DNA from: DASPWW01 sp963756745
GTDB taxonomy: Bacteria > Actinomycetota > Thermoleophilia > Solirubrobacterales > 70-9
Assembly (NCBI GenBank): GCA_963756745.1
Contig: CAVWOU010000004.1
Span: 1-31,838 of the forward strand
Direction of reading: 5' to 3'
DNA: 31,838 nucleotides
A program made the translations under genes and the position numbers. The notes beneath the pieces were generated by a model. The model was not told where the DNA came from, searched no databases, and saw only the letters and a list, made by a program, of their open reading frames with translations. Shown here piece after piece: positions 15,255-23,230 of this stretch; the first letter of the stretch is position 1; each line of letters begins with the position of its first letter.

Positions 15255-16447
15255 GTTGTGTACTCCGCGTTCAGCCTCACGTAATCGGGCGTGAGGTCGG
15301 AGAAGTAGATGTGCGCCGCGCCGTCGCCGCGCCCGAGCCCGACCTCAAGCTCCGCCTCGGCGGCGTCGGACCCGAGCTCGGCGGCGTCGATCGCGTCGTG
15401 GCCGAGCTCGTCGAGCTCCTCGCCCGCGAGAGCCATCCCGGCCGCCTGGGCGACCCTGCCCCAGTTCGGGTCGCGCCCGTAGAGCGCGCTCTTCACGAGC
15501 GGCGAGTTGGCGATCGCGCGCGCGACGCGATCGGCCTCCTCACCGGTGGCGGCTCCGTTGACCGCGACTCGCGCGACGCGCGTCGCCCCCTCGCCGTCGG
15601 CGACGATCTCGAGCGCGAGCTGAAGCAGCACCGCGTCGAGCACACCGTCCGGAAGCGCCTCGCCGGCCGCGCCCGTCGCCTGGAGCAACACTGTGTCGTT
15701 GGTGCTCATCTGCCCGTCGACCGTGATTCGCTCGAACGAGCCGCCGACCGCCTCGCGAAGGATCGCGGCCGGATCCTCGACCACGGCGTCCGTCTGGACG
15801 AAGCACAGCATCGTGGCGAAGCCGGGCTCGATCATCCCCGCGCCCTTTGCCTGCGCCGACAGCGTGATCCCGCCGGCTCGGACTGTGCACGCCTTGGGGG
15901 AGCGATCGGTCGTCATGATCGCCTCGGCGAACGGCCGCCCGCCGCGGCGGTCGAGCGCCGTCGCCGCGGCGGCGACGCCCGCCTCGACCCGGTCGGTGGC
16001 GAGCGGAACGCCGATCGTCCCCGTCTCGGCGATCGCGACCGTGCGTGGATCGACGCCGAGCTCGCGGGCCGCCGCGTCGCGGATCGCAAGCGCGTCGGAA
16101 TATCCCTGCGCACCGGTGGCGGCGTTCGCGTTCCCCGAGTTGACGACCGCCGCCCGGATCGCGCCGGCGTCGCACGCGTCGCGGCACACGCGCACCGGCG
16201 CGGCCGCGGCGGCGTTGCGCGTCAGCAGCAGGGCCGAGGACACGTCCTCGCCGTCGCACACGAGCAGACCGACGTCGGTGGCGCCGCCGTCCTTGAGCCC
16301 GCACGCCGCCCCGGCAGCGCGAAAGCCCGGCGCGAGCTCCGCCGGATCCAGCTCCTCGAAACCGCCGGGCGGCTCGACCCACCGAGAGCGGAAGAACGGC
16401 CGCGTGGCTTGGGACTCAGAGCTGCGAACCGAGGGCTGGGAGCTCAC
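15251..16447 (-). CDS. argJ: Ornithine acetyltransferase, bifunctional ArgJ
   Basis: Transfers the acetyl group from acetylornithine to glutamate, which recycles acetate in the arginine pathway. In some species it also makes acetylglutamate from acetyl-CoA. The 398-residue precursor carries PGFRAAGAACGLK near the N-terminus, AAVVNSGNANAATG, and KGAGMIEPGFATMLCF, where Thr of ATML is the expected self-cleavage site and nucleophile. The C-terminus holds SALYGRDPNWGRV. The start is the GTG at 16447 (MSSQPSVRSS) in a GTGA overlap with the argC stop. The first 20 residues are Ser/Arg-rich and not conserved. Confidence 0.95.
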   Translation of the reverse strand: MSSQPSVRSSESQATRPFFRSRWVEPPGGFEELDPAELAPGFRAAGAACGLKDGGATDVGLLVCDGEDVSSALLLTRNAAAAAPVRVCRDACDAGAIRAAVVNSGNANAATGAQGYSDALAIRDAAARELGVDPRTVAIAETGTIGVPLATDRVEAGVAAAATALDRRGGRPFAEAIMTTDRSPKACTVRAGGITLSAQAKGAGMIEPGFATMLCFVQTDAVVEDPAAILREAVGGSFERITVDGQMSTNDTVLLQATGAAGEALPDGVLDAVLLQLALEIVADGEGATRVARVAVNGAATGEEADRVARAIANSPLVKSALYGRDPNWGRVAQAAGMALAGEELDELGHDAIDAAELGSDAAEAELEVGLGRGDGAAHIYFSDLTPDYVRLNAEYTT

Positions 16448-17505
16448 CGAAGCCCCTCCGTCTCGGGCAACCCGAGCATCAGGTTCAGGTTCTGGACCGC
16501 CTGGCCCGCCGCTCCCTTCCACAGGTTGTCGATCGCCGCGAACACGATCGCGCGGCGGGCTTCCTCGTCGAACGTCACGTGGATCCGGCAGATGTTGGTG
16601 TCGCGTACATCGCGGACGCCCGGCGGCGCGTCGGCGAGCTGGACGAACGGCTCATCGCGGTAGCGCTCCCAGTAAAGCCTCTCCAGCTCCGCGCTCGAGA
16701 CGCTCTCCGGGAGGCGCACATAGCAGCTCACGAGCTCGCCCTGGTCGAGCGGGAGCAGATGGGGCACGAACGTGAGCGACGGCTCCGCGCCCAGGGCGGA
16801 GAGCTCCTGCGCGATCTCGGGCGCGTGCCGGTGGCCGGCGGTGCCGTAGGGAGAGAAGTTCTCGTCGACCGAGACGAAGTGCAGCCGCTCGGCGCCGTCC
16901 CTGCCGGCGCCCGAGACCCCGGACTTGGCATCGATGACGACGTCGTCGATCAAGTTCTCCTCGGCGAGCGGGGCCAGCGCCAGCACCGCGGCGGTCGGAT
17001 AGCAGCCGGGGTTCGCGACGAGGTCCGCGTTCGAGATCCCCGTCCGGTAGAGCTCGGTGAGGCCGTAGACCGCCTCGGCGGCGACCCGCGCGTCGGGTGG
17101 GTCCCCGTACCAGTGGCGGTAGGTTTCCGGATCGCGGAGGCGGAAGTCGGCCGAGAGGTCGACCACCTTCATCCCGCGCCCGCGCAACGCGGCCACCACC
17201 GGAGCCGACGCGCCGTGGGGGTAGGCGACGATCGCCGCGTCGAGCTCGCCCGGCTCATCCGGGTTCAGCTCCTCGAGCACGAGCGGGACGCGGTAGCGCG
17301 GATACAGGCGGTCGAGCGGCGCCCCCGCGTCGCCGCGCGCCGTCACTCGGGCGAGCTCGAGGCGCGGGTGTCTCCACACGATCTGCGAGGCGAGCGCACC
17401 CGTGAATCCCGACGCGCCCGCGACCAGGACGCGCGCAGCGGGCTCCCCGTCGAGCGGTTGATCGAGAGGAGCGTTCTGCTCCGCGATGTCCGAAGGTTCA
17501 CTCAC
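16444..17505 (-). CDS. argC: N-acetyl-gamma-glutamyl-phosphate reductase
   Basis: NADPH-dependent reduction of acetylglutamyl phosphate, the third step of arginine synthesis. The 353-residue protein has the Rossmann motif VAGASGFTGAL near residue 29, VVDLSADFRL, the catalytic Cys in VANPGCYPTAA, SGVSGAGRDG, and the C-terminal IDNLWKGAAGQAVQN typical of the family. The first 22 residues (MSEPSDIAEQ...) are an acidic extension. The GTG at 17505 lies inside the end of pheT, an 8-base overlap, so arginine synthesis is translationally linked to PheRS production. Confidence 0.96.
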   Translation of the reverse strand: MSEPSDIAEQNAPLDQPLDGEPAARVLVAGASGFTGALASQIVWRHPRLELARVTARGDAGAPLDRLYPRYRVPLVLEELNPDEPGELDAAIVAYPHGASAPVVAALRGRGMKVVDLSADFRLRDPETYRHWYGDPPDARVAAEAVYGLTELYRTGISNADLVANPGCYPTAAVLALAPLAEENLIDDVVIDAKSGVSGAGRDGAERLHFVSVDENFSPYGTAGHRHAPEIAQELSALGAEPSLTFVPHLLPLDQGELVSCYVRLPESVSSAELERLYWERYRDEPFVQLADAPPGVRDVRDTNICRIHVTFDEEARRAIVFAAIDNLWKGAAGQAVQNLNLMLGLPETEGLR

Positions 17506-19996
17506 GCAGCGTTCCCTCTATCGCGCTCAGGGCCTCCGTGATCGCCGCGCGCCGCTCCGCGACCTCCTCGTCCGTCAACGTCCGGTCGGGCGCCCGGAAC
17601 TCGAGCCGCATCGCGATCGATTTGCGGTCCGCGCCGACCTGCTCGCCGCGGTAGAGATCGAACACCGTTGCGCTGCGCAGCAGCTCGCCTCCGCCGGACT
17701 CGACGGCTTCGCGCACGCGCTCGGCCGGGACGTCCTCCGGGACCACGATCGCGAGGTCCTGGTATACGGCCGGATAGGTGATGACGTCCTCGTAGGCCTC
17801 GGCGCCGTACGCGGACGCCGCGACCAACTCCGCGAGCCCGACCTCGAACGCCGTCGCGGACTCGAGGTCCCATTCGCGGCATACCAGCGGATGCACCTCG
17901 CCCAGCCATCCGGCGTCGAGGCCGCCGCTCACCACCCGCGCGGCGCGGCCCGGATGGAGGAACGGCTGCGGCGCGGGCTCGAAGGCGAGCTCGGCGCCGA
18001 GCTGGGCGGCGAGCGCCTCGAGCACGCCCTTCACCGCGAAGAAGTCGCCCGCCCGCTCTCCGCCCTTCCAGCCCGGCGCAACGAGTGGGCCGACAGCAAG
18101 CGCCGCGATCCGATGCGGCTCGAACGTCGGCGTGCCGCGGTCGCCGCTGAACTCGCCTCCCAGGAAGCCGCCGGCCTCGGAGTGGCCCTCGGCGAGGTAG
18201 GCGCGTCCCGACTCGAACAGCGCGACGCGCTCGGCCCCGCGGGCGAGGTTGTAGCGGGCGGCGCCGAGAAGCGAGCCGAGCACGGTCGTGCGCAGGGCCG
18301 AGTGCTCGATCGAGAGCGGGTTCGACACGGTGATCGGGGCGCCGCGGGGCTCGTCGCCGGGGAGCCGCAGCCGCGCCGGGAGCCCGGGGTCGGTGAGGGT
18401 GAGGCTGACGAGGGCGTCGAAGCCGAGGTCGCGCATCACGTCCTCGGCGCGACGGCGCAGCGCCTGCTCGCGGGTCAGGCGGCCGCCCTGGCCGGTCGCC
18501 TCGGGCAGCGTCGCCGGGAGGTGCACGTCGTAGCCGTGGATGCGACCGACCTCCTCGATCAGGTCCGCCTCGCGGGTGACGTCGTAGTGACGATGAACCG
18601 GCACCTCGGCGGTGAGCTCGCCGTCCTCGCGCTCGACGCCGAACCCGAGGCGCTCGAGATAGGTGACGCTCAGCTCGGGCTCGATCGACATCCCCAGGAG
18701 CGAGTCGGCGCGAGCAGTGCGCATCCGGACCCGGTGCGGCGGCGGGATCTCGGCCGCCGCGTCGATCGTCCCCTGAACCAGCCGCGCGCCGCAGACCTCG
18801 ACCATCAGCTTCGATGCGATCCGCTGCGCTCGCATCGCCAATTCGGGATGGAGCTGCTTCTCGAACCGGTTCGACGCCTCCGAGCGGAGGCCGAGCTTGC
18901 GCGACGTACCCAGAATGTTGACGCCGTTCCAGGTCGCGACCTCGAGCAGCACGCGCGTCGTCGAGTCCGAGACCTCCGAGGCCGCGCCGCCCATGATCCC
19001 GGCGATTCCCGAGGGGCCATCCCGGTCGCACACCAGCACGGTCTCGGAGTCGAACGTCCTCTCCACCCCGTCGAGCGTCGTCATCGTCTCGCCCTCCGCG
19101 GCGGTGCGGATGATCAGCGCGCCGTCGGGCACCTTGTCGAGGTCGAACGCGTGCAGCGGCTGGGCGGTGAGCAGCATCACGTAGTTGGTGATGTCGACCA
19201 CGTTGTTGACCGGCCGCTGGCCTGCTGCCGTGAGGCGGGCCTTGAGCCACAACGGTGACGGGCCGATCTCGACGCCGGTGAACACGCGGGCGGTGAACCG
19301 GGGGCACAGCTTTGGGACCTCGACCGCCACCGACGCATAGTCCGAAGCCTCGCCCTCGCCGGTCGCCTCGGCATCGCCCTCCCACGGCGGCGCCGCGAGC
19401 TCCACGCCCGTGAACGCGTGCACCTCACGCGCGACCCCGTACACGCCGAGGCAGTCGACCCGGTTCGAGTTCACCTCGAGCTCGAGCACCGGCTCGGCGA
19501 TCGGCAGGACGTCCGCGAGCGGGGTGCCCGGAGCCGGCAGCGACCCCGCCGCGCCCGGACGCGAAGCGGAGGACGCAGCGGGATTGATGACCACTATGCC
19601 GCCGGCGTCATCCCCGACCTCGAGCTCCGCCTCGGAGAGGATCATCCCGTCGGACGTGACGCCGCGGAGCTCCGCGCGCTCGAGCTCGCGCCCGTCGGGC
19701 AAGCGGGCCCCGGGAAGCGCGACGGGGACGGTCTGACCCGCGGCCACGTTCGGGGCTCCGCACACGATCGTGCGCGTGCCGTCGCCGGTCTCCACCTCGC
19801 AAACGCTGAGCCGGTCGGCGTCGGGATGGGCCTCGACCGCCTGGACCCTGCCGACGACAAACCCCTCTCCGGACGGCGGCCCGACGTACGAGATCCGCTC
19901 GACCTCGGTGGTCCGCAGCGCGATGCCCTCGGCGAGCTCCTCGACTCCGAGTCCGGGGTCGCAGTGCTCGCGCAGCCATGAGATCGGAACCTTCAA
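17498..19996 (-). CDS. pheT: Phenylalanyl-tRNA synthetase beta subunit
   Basis: The beta chain of the alpha2-beta2 PheRS, 832 residues. The order is an N-terminal EMAP-like tRNA-binding domain (about 40-155), the B3/B4 editing domain, B5 (about 400-470), a catalytic-like core with ISNPLSIEHSALRTT-type sequence, and a C-terminal ferredoxin-like anticodon-binding domain (about 740-832). An Ala/Ser/Gly/Pro-rich loop near residues 140-165 is not typical. The start is inferred as TTG at 19996, giving the standard MKVPISWLREHCD opening and a TTGA overlap with the pheS stop. The upstream open reading is an out-of-phase shadow of pheS. Confidence 0.96.
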   Translation of the reverse strand: MKVPISWLREHCDPGLGVEELAEGIALRTTEVERISYVGPPSGEGFVVGRVQAVEAHPDADRLSVCEVETGDGTRTIVCGAPNVAAGQTVPVALPGARLPDGRELERAELRGVTSDGMILSEAELEVGDDAGGIVVINPAASSASRPGAAGSLPAPGTPLADVLPIAEPVLELEVNSNRVDCLGVYGVAREVHAFTGVELAAPPWEGDAEATGEGEASDYASVAVEVPKLCPRFTARVFTGVEIGPSPLWLKARLTAAGQRPVNNVVDITNYVMLLTAQPLHAFDLDKVPDGALIIRTAAEGETMTTLDGVERTFDSETVLVCDRDGPSGIAGIMGGAASEVSDSTTRVLLEVATWNGVNILGTSRKLGLRSEASNRFEKQLHPELAMRAQRIASKLMVEVCGARLVQGTIDAAAEIPPPHRVRMRTARADSLLGMSIEPELSVTYLERLGFGVEREDGELTAEVPVHRHYDVTREADLIEEVGRIHGYDVHLPATLPEATGQGGRLTREQALRRRAEDVMRDLGFDALVSLTLTDPGLPARLRLPGDEPRGAPITVSNPLSIEHSALRTTVLGSLLGAARYNLARGAERVALFESGRAYLAEGHSEAGGFLGGEFSGDRGTPTFEPHRIAALAVGPLVAPGWKGGERAGDFFAVKGVLEALAAQLGAELAFEPAPQPFLHPGRAARVVSGGLDAGWLGEVHPLVCREWDLESATAFEVGLAELVAASAYGAEAYEDVITYPAVYQDLAIVVPEDVPAERVREAVESGGGELLRSATVFDLYRGEQVGADRKSIAMRLEFRAPDRTLTDEEVAERRAAITEALSAIEGTLRE

Positions 19997-21084
19997 CGGA
20001 ACTGCTCCAGCACCCGAACGTCGTTGTCGTAGAACTTCCGCAGGTCGGGGATCGCGTGCTTGAGCATCGCGATCCGCTCGATCCCCATCCCGAACGCGAA
20101 CCCCTGCACGCGGTCGGGGTCGTATCCCGCCTCGCGCACGAACCCGAACACGTTCGGGTCGACCATCCCCGAGCCGAGGATCTCGATCCACCCGGTGCCC
20201 TTGCACACCGAGTCGCGCAAGCCGTCGGGCAGCCTCCCGGATCCCCCGCACCGGAAGCACGAGACGTCGACCTCGGTGCTCGGCTCCGTGAACGGGAAGA
20301 ACCCGGGCCGGAAGCGTGTCTCGCGCTCGGGCCCGAAGATCGCCCTGGCGAGCTCGTCGAGCGTTCCCTTCAGGTCGGCGAGCGTGATGTCCTCCCCCAC
20401 CGCGAGCCCCTCGACCTGGTGGAAGATCGGGCTGTGGGTCGCGTCGAACGGGTCGCTGCGATAGCAGCGGCCCGGGACGACGATGAAGATCGGGGGCTCC
20501 TGGGCCTCCATTGCACGAACCTGCATCGGCGACGTGTGTGTGCGCAGGACGACGTCCTCGGGGCCCGGTGGGGGCGTCAGGGCGAGGCTCGCGGGATCGA
20601 CGTAGAACGTGTCCTGCTCCATCCGGGCCGGGTGGCCCGGCGGGTGGTTGAGCGCCGTGAAGTTGTAGTAGTCGAACTCGACCTCGGGGCCCTCCATCAC
20701 GTGGTAGCCGAGGCCGACGAACACGTCCTCGATCTCGCGCTGCGTGCGCACGAGCAGGTTGCGCGAACCGACCGGGACAGCGGGCGAGCCGGGCAGCGTG
20801 ACGTCGATCGCGTCGGAGGCGAGCCGCCGCTCCAGGGCGGCGTCCCCGAGCTCGGTGGTGCGGCTCTCGATCATGGTCTCGAGCGCCTCCCGAGCCTCGT
20901 TGCCGGCCTTGCCGATCGGTCCGCGCTCGTCGGCCGGCAGCTCGGCGATCCCGCGCAGGATCCCCGTCAGCTCCGCCTTGCGACCGAGGTAGCGGACCCT
21001 AAGCTGCTCGAGCGCGTCCGGATCCTCGGCGGCGGCGATCGCCGCCTCGGCCTGTTCGCGAATCTGCGCAATCCGATCAAGCAC
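19993..21084 (-). CDS. pheS: Phenylalanyl-tRNA synthetase alpha subunit
   Basis: The catalytic alpha chain, a class II synthetase of 363 residues. The N-terminal coiled coil (about residues 1-80, with VRYLGRKAELTG) binds tRNA. The catalytic core has motif 1 near residue 120 (VFVGLGYHVMEGPEVE), motif 2 with RCYRSDPFDATHSPIFHQ and motif 3 with GFAFGMGIERIAMLKH. A CFRCGGSG...CKGTGW segment could bind zinc, but its Cys set is incomplete. The start is GTG at 21084, with AGGTGG six bases upstream. A 79-base spacer, holding a hairpin at its upstream end, separates it from the rRNA methyltransferase gene. Confidence 0.96.
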   Translation of the reverse strand: MLDRIAQIREQAEAAIAAAEDPDALEQLRVRYLGRKAELTGILRGIAELPADERGPIGKAGNEAREALETMIESRTTELGDAALERRLASDAIDVTLPGSPAVPVGSRNLLVRTQREIEDVFVGLGYHVMEGPEVEFDYYNFTALNHPPGHPARMEQDTFYVDPASLALTPPPGPEDVVLRTHTSPMQVRAMEAQEPPIFIVVPGRCYRSDPFDATHSPIFHQVEGLAVGEDITLADLKGTLDELARAIFGPERETRFRPGFFPFTEPSTEVDVSCFRCGGSGRLPDGLRDSVCKGTGWIEILGSGMVDPNVFGFVREAGYDPDRVQGFAFGMGIERIAMLKHAIPDLRKFYDNDVRVLEQFR

Positions 21085-21152
21085 CGCTTACCACCTCGGA
21101 GGCGACGATATCCCGATCACCGCCACGTTCGCTCGCGAACCCCAAGACCACC

Positions 21153-21176
21153 GCCAATTTCGTTTACGAAAATGGC
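21153..21176 (-). other. Stem-loop over the stop codon of the methyltransferase gene
   Basis: GCCATTTTCG (21176-21167) and CGAAATTGGC (21162-21153) form a 10-base stem with one T-T mismatch, around a TAAA loop whose TAA is the stop codon. No T tract follows, so it is not a standard terminator. It could protect a 3' end or mark an mRNA processing site between this gene and pheS. Confidence 0.4.
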
Positions 21177-21844
21177 GCATTGATGTCGTGTAACGCGATC
21201 GCAGCCGCCGCGGCGACATTGAGCGACTCGGGCCCGCCGTCGCGCAGCGGGATCGTGACCTCCTCGTCGCACCGGGCGAGAACGTCGGCCGGGAGTCCGT
21301 TGCGCTCCGATCCGAAGCACAGTGTCAGGGGTGCGGCGAGGCGATCGAGCGCGCTGCCTCCGTGGGCGCTCAGGCCGACGCGGGGCGCCGGCGTCTCGTC
21401 GAGCTCCGCGCGGGCCACCGGCTGGGCGAATATCGACCCCATCGTCGCGCGCACGGCCTTCGGCGAGTAGGGGTCGGCGCACCCGGGCCCGAGCGCCACC
21501 GCGCCCTCGACGAGCGCGTGGGCGGTGCGGACCACGGCGCCGACGTTTCCCGGATCCCCCACCTCGTGCAGGTACACGCACACCGGCCCGACGGGCTCGG
21601 ACCAGCGCTGGCGGTATACGCCAATCGCGCGCGTGCCCGATCCGAGCGTGCTGACCGCCTCGAGCAGCCGCGGCTCCACGTCCTCGCCGGCGACCAGCAC
21701 CACCTCGGGCTCCACCCCCGCGCGCGCGGCCGCCGCGACGAGGTCCTCGCCCTCGGCCACGAACAGCCCCTCCCGCTCGCGGTGCTTTCGCTCGCGGAGC
21801 TTGCGGATGAGCTTCAACTTCTCGTTGTGCGTGCTCGTGATCAA
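21164..21844 (-). CDS. TrmH/SpoU-type RNA 2'-O-methyltransferase
   Basis: A 226-residue SPOUT methyltransferase that probably 2'-O-methylates 23S rRNA. The N-terminal substrate-binding domain (residues 1-85) has the KLIRKLRERKHRER opening. The catalytic domain carries the three SpoU motifs: DPGNVGAVVRTA, CFGSERNGLP and IPLRDGGPESLNVAAAAAIAL. In Mycobacterium the gene at this place is annotated tsnR, between rplT and pheS, so this is its positional counterpart. The only start in the right place is TTG at 21844. It lies just after the rplT terminator, so its expression depends on read-through or on a promoter I cannot see. Confidence 0.9.
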   Translation of the reverse strand: MITSTHNEKLKLIRKLRERKHREREGLFVAEGEDLVAAAARAGVEPEVVLVAGEDVEPRLLEAVSTLGSGTRAIGVYRQRWSEPVGPVCVYLHEVGDPGNVGAVVRTAHALVEGAVALGPGCADPYSPKAVRATMGSIFAQPVARAELDETPAPRVGLSAHGGSALDRLAAPLTLCFGSERNGLPADVLARCDEEVTIPLRDGGPESLNVAAAAAIALHDINAPFS

Positions 21845-21861
21845 TTTTGGGACCTGAAACG

Positions 21862-21893
21862 AAAAAGGGCGGATGCCGCCTCGCGGTCCGCCC
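21862..21893 (-). terminator. Rho-independent terminator after rplT
   Basis: On the minus strand GGGCGGA pairs with TCCGCCC, with an inner CCGC-GAG-GCGG stem and a 2-base CA bulge, followed by TTTTTCG. It starts 25 bases after the rplT stop and ends 18 bases before the next start codon. It should end the infC-rpmI-rplT transcript and may attenuate the genes beyond it. Confidence 0.85.
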
Positions 21894-21917
21894 GGGTTTG
21901 GTGCTGTGCCGTCGCCT

Positions 21918-22277
21918 CTAAGCCGCGGCGGCCTCCCGGGCTAGCTCGGCGAATCGGCGAAACGCGTCGGGGTCGCGGACCGCGATGTCCGCGAGCATCT
22001 TGCGGTTCACGTCGACGTCGGCCTGCTTCAGGCCGTGCATGAGCTGCGAGTAGCTCATGCCCTCGCGCCGCGCCGCGGCATTGATCCGCACGATCCACAG
22101 GCGGCGGAAGTCGCGCTTGCGGTTGCGGCGATCGCGGTACGCGTACTGCCCTGAGCGCATCAGCTGCTCGCGGGCGAGTCGGTGGCTGGAGTGCTTGCGT
22201 CCCCAGTAGCCCCGCGCCTCGCGCAGCGTCTTTCGCCGCCGGCGCCGCGACGCGACCGAGCTCTTGACACGGCTCAT
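21918..22277 (-). CDS. rplT: 50S ribosomal protein L20
   Basis: A 119-residue primary rRNA-binding protein, needed early in 50S assembly. It shows the family opening MSRVKSSVASRRRRRKTL, the long basic helix with GYWGRKHSSHR, and DRRNRKRDFRRLWIVRINAA, then the globular C-terminal half with YSQLMHGLKQADVDVNRKML. Its ATG overlaps the rpmI stop (ATGA). In other bacteria L20 represses the infC-rpmI-rplT mRNA; I see no clear L20 mimic in the leader here. The gene is followed by a good terminator. Confidence 0.98.
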   Translation of the reverse strand: MSRVKSSVASRRRRRKTLREARGYWGRKHSSHRLAREQLMRSGQYAYRDRRNRKRDFRRLWIVRINAAARREGMSYSQLMHGLKQADVDVNRKMLADIAVRDPDAFRRFAELAREAAAA

Positions 22278-22480
22278 CGCCGCCCCCTTCCTGCGAGCAG
22301 CGCCCGCACCCGCGGGCGATCCTGAGCCGAAATCGGCACCGGTCGGGCGAAGCGGCGCTTCCGCTTCGGCGGCTTCTTCTCGAGGATGTGGGTCGAGAAC
22401 GCGTGCCGGCCGCGCAGCTTGCCAGTGGCGGTCTTGCGGAACCGCTTCTTGGATCCGGAGTGGGTCTTGGTCTTCGGCAT
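22274..22480 (-). CDS. rpmI: 50S ribosomal protein L35
   Basis: A 68-residue basic ribosomal protein with the standard opening MPKTKTHSGSKKRFRKTATG, then KLRGRHAFSTHILEKKPPKRKR. The length is usual. It lies 35 bases after infC and overlaps rplT by four bases, the normal middle gene of this operon. Confidence 0.97.
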   Translation of the reverse strand: MPKTKTHSGSKKRFRKTATGKLRGRHAFSTHILEKKPPKRKRRFARPVPISAQDRPRVRALLAGRGRR

Positions 22481-22515
22481 CGCGCCTATTGAAGCAGGTC
22501 AGGCGGGAAGATCCG

Positions 22516-23079
22516 CTAGGCCGCTTGCCCGGCGGCCCTGGTCGGAGCGAGCAGCATCGTCATGTTGCGTCCCTCCTGCTCGGGCTCCTGCTCGATCGTC
22601 GCGAGCGGCTCGATGTCGGTGACCAGTCGGTCGAGCAGCATCCGCCCGCGCTCCGGGTGCGCCTGCTCGCGGCCGCGGAACATGATCGTCACCTTGACCT
22701 TGTCCTGCTGGCGCAGAAACCGCTCCACGTGGCCCTTCTTGGTCTCGTAGTCGTGGTCGGCGATCTTCGGGCGCAGCTTGATCTCGCGCACGTTGACCTG
22801 CTGCTGGTGCTTGCGCGCCGCCTTCGCCTTCTGCTCCTGCTCGTACTTGTACTTCGAGTAGTCGAGCAGCCGTGCCACCGGCGGGTCGGCCTGCGGCGCG
22901 ACCTCGACCAGGTCGAGGTCCGCCTCGCGGGCCCGGACGAGCGCGTCGTCGCGCGACACGATCCCGATCTGCTCGCCGTCGGCGCCGATCAGCCGCACCT
23001 GGCGCGCCCCGATGTTCTCGTTGATGCGAGTCGGGTCGCGCTCTGGCGGCCGGCGGTCGAACCTGCGGGGAACCGGCAC
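22516..23079 (-). CDS. infC: Translation initiation factor IF-3
   Basis: Binds the 30S subunit, prevents early joining of the 50S subunit and checks the start codon. The 187-residue protein has the N-domain signature RINENIGARQVRLIGADGEQ, and a linker with LLDYSKYKYEQEQKAKAARK. The C-domain has VREIKLRPKIADHDYETK and MFRGREQAHPERG. The start is GTG at 23079; IF-3 genes often have poor start codons that allow self-control, and GTG is milder than the AUU of E. coli. The first 16 residues are a short basic extension. The leader has a -10-like box and a tiny ORF. Confidence 0.97.
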   Translation of the reverse strand: MPVPRRFDRRPPERDPTRINENIGARQVRLIGADGEQIGIVSRDDALVRAREADLDLVEVAPQADPPVARLLDYSKYKYEQEQKAKAARKHQQQVNVREIKLRPKIADHDYETKKGHVERFLRQQDKVKVTIMFRGREQAHPERGRMLLDRLVTDIEPLATIEQEPEQEGRNMTMLLAPTRAAGQAA

Positions 23080-23203
23080 TAGAGGTGGAGGGCGAGCTTC
23101 AAGCTACGGGCGGCGGTGTGAGCTTCGCGACGGGGTTGGCAGGACTGGGGGGCACGAGGGCGCTAGCGGCGCTGCGTGGTGTTGGTGCCCGGCATCTGGC
23201 GGC

Positions 23204-23209
23204 AGTATA
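23204..23209 (-). promoter_or_regulatory. Candidate -10 box of the infC operon
   Basis: TATACT stands in the 151-base gap between thrS and infC on the minus strand. The -35 position (17 bases upstream) reads GAGTCC, which is a poor match, so this is a weak call. The predicted start of transcription would fall next to the ATG of a 10-codon ORF at 23195-23163. Confidence 0.35.
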
Positions 23210-23230
23210 GAGGCAGTGCCCGGGGCGGAC

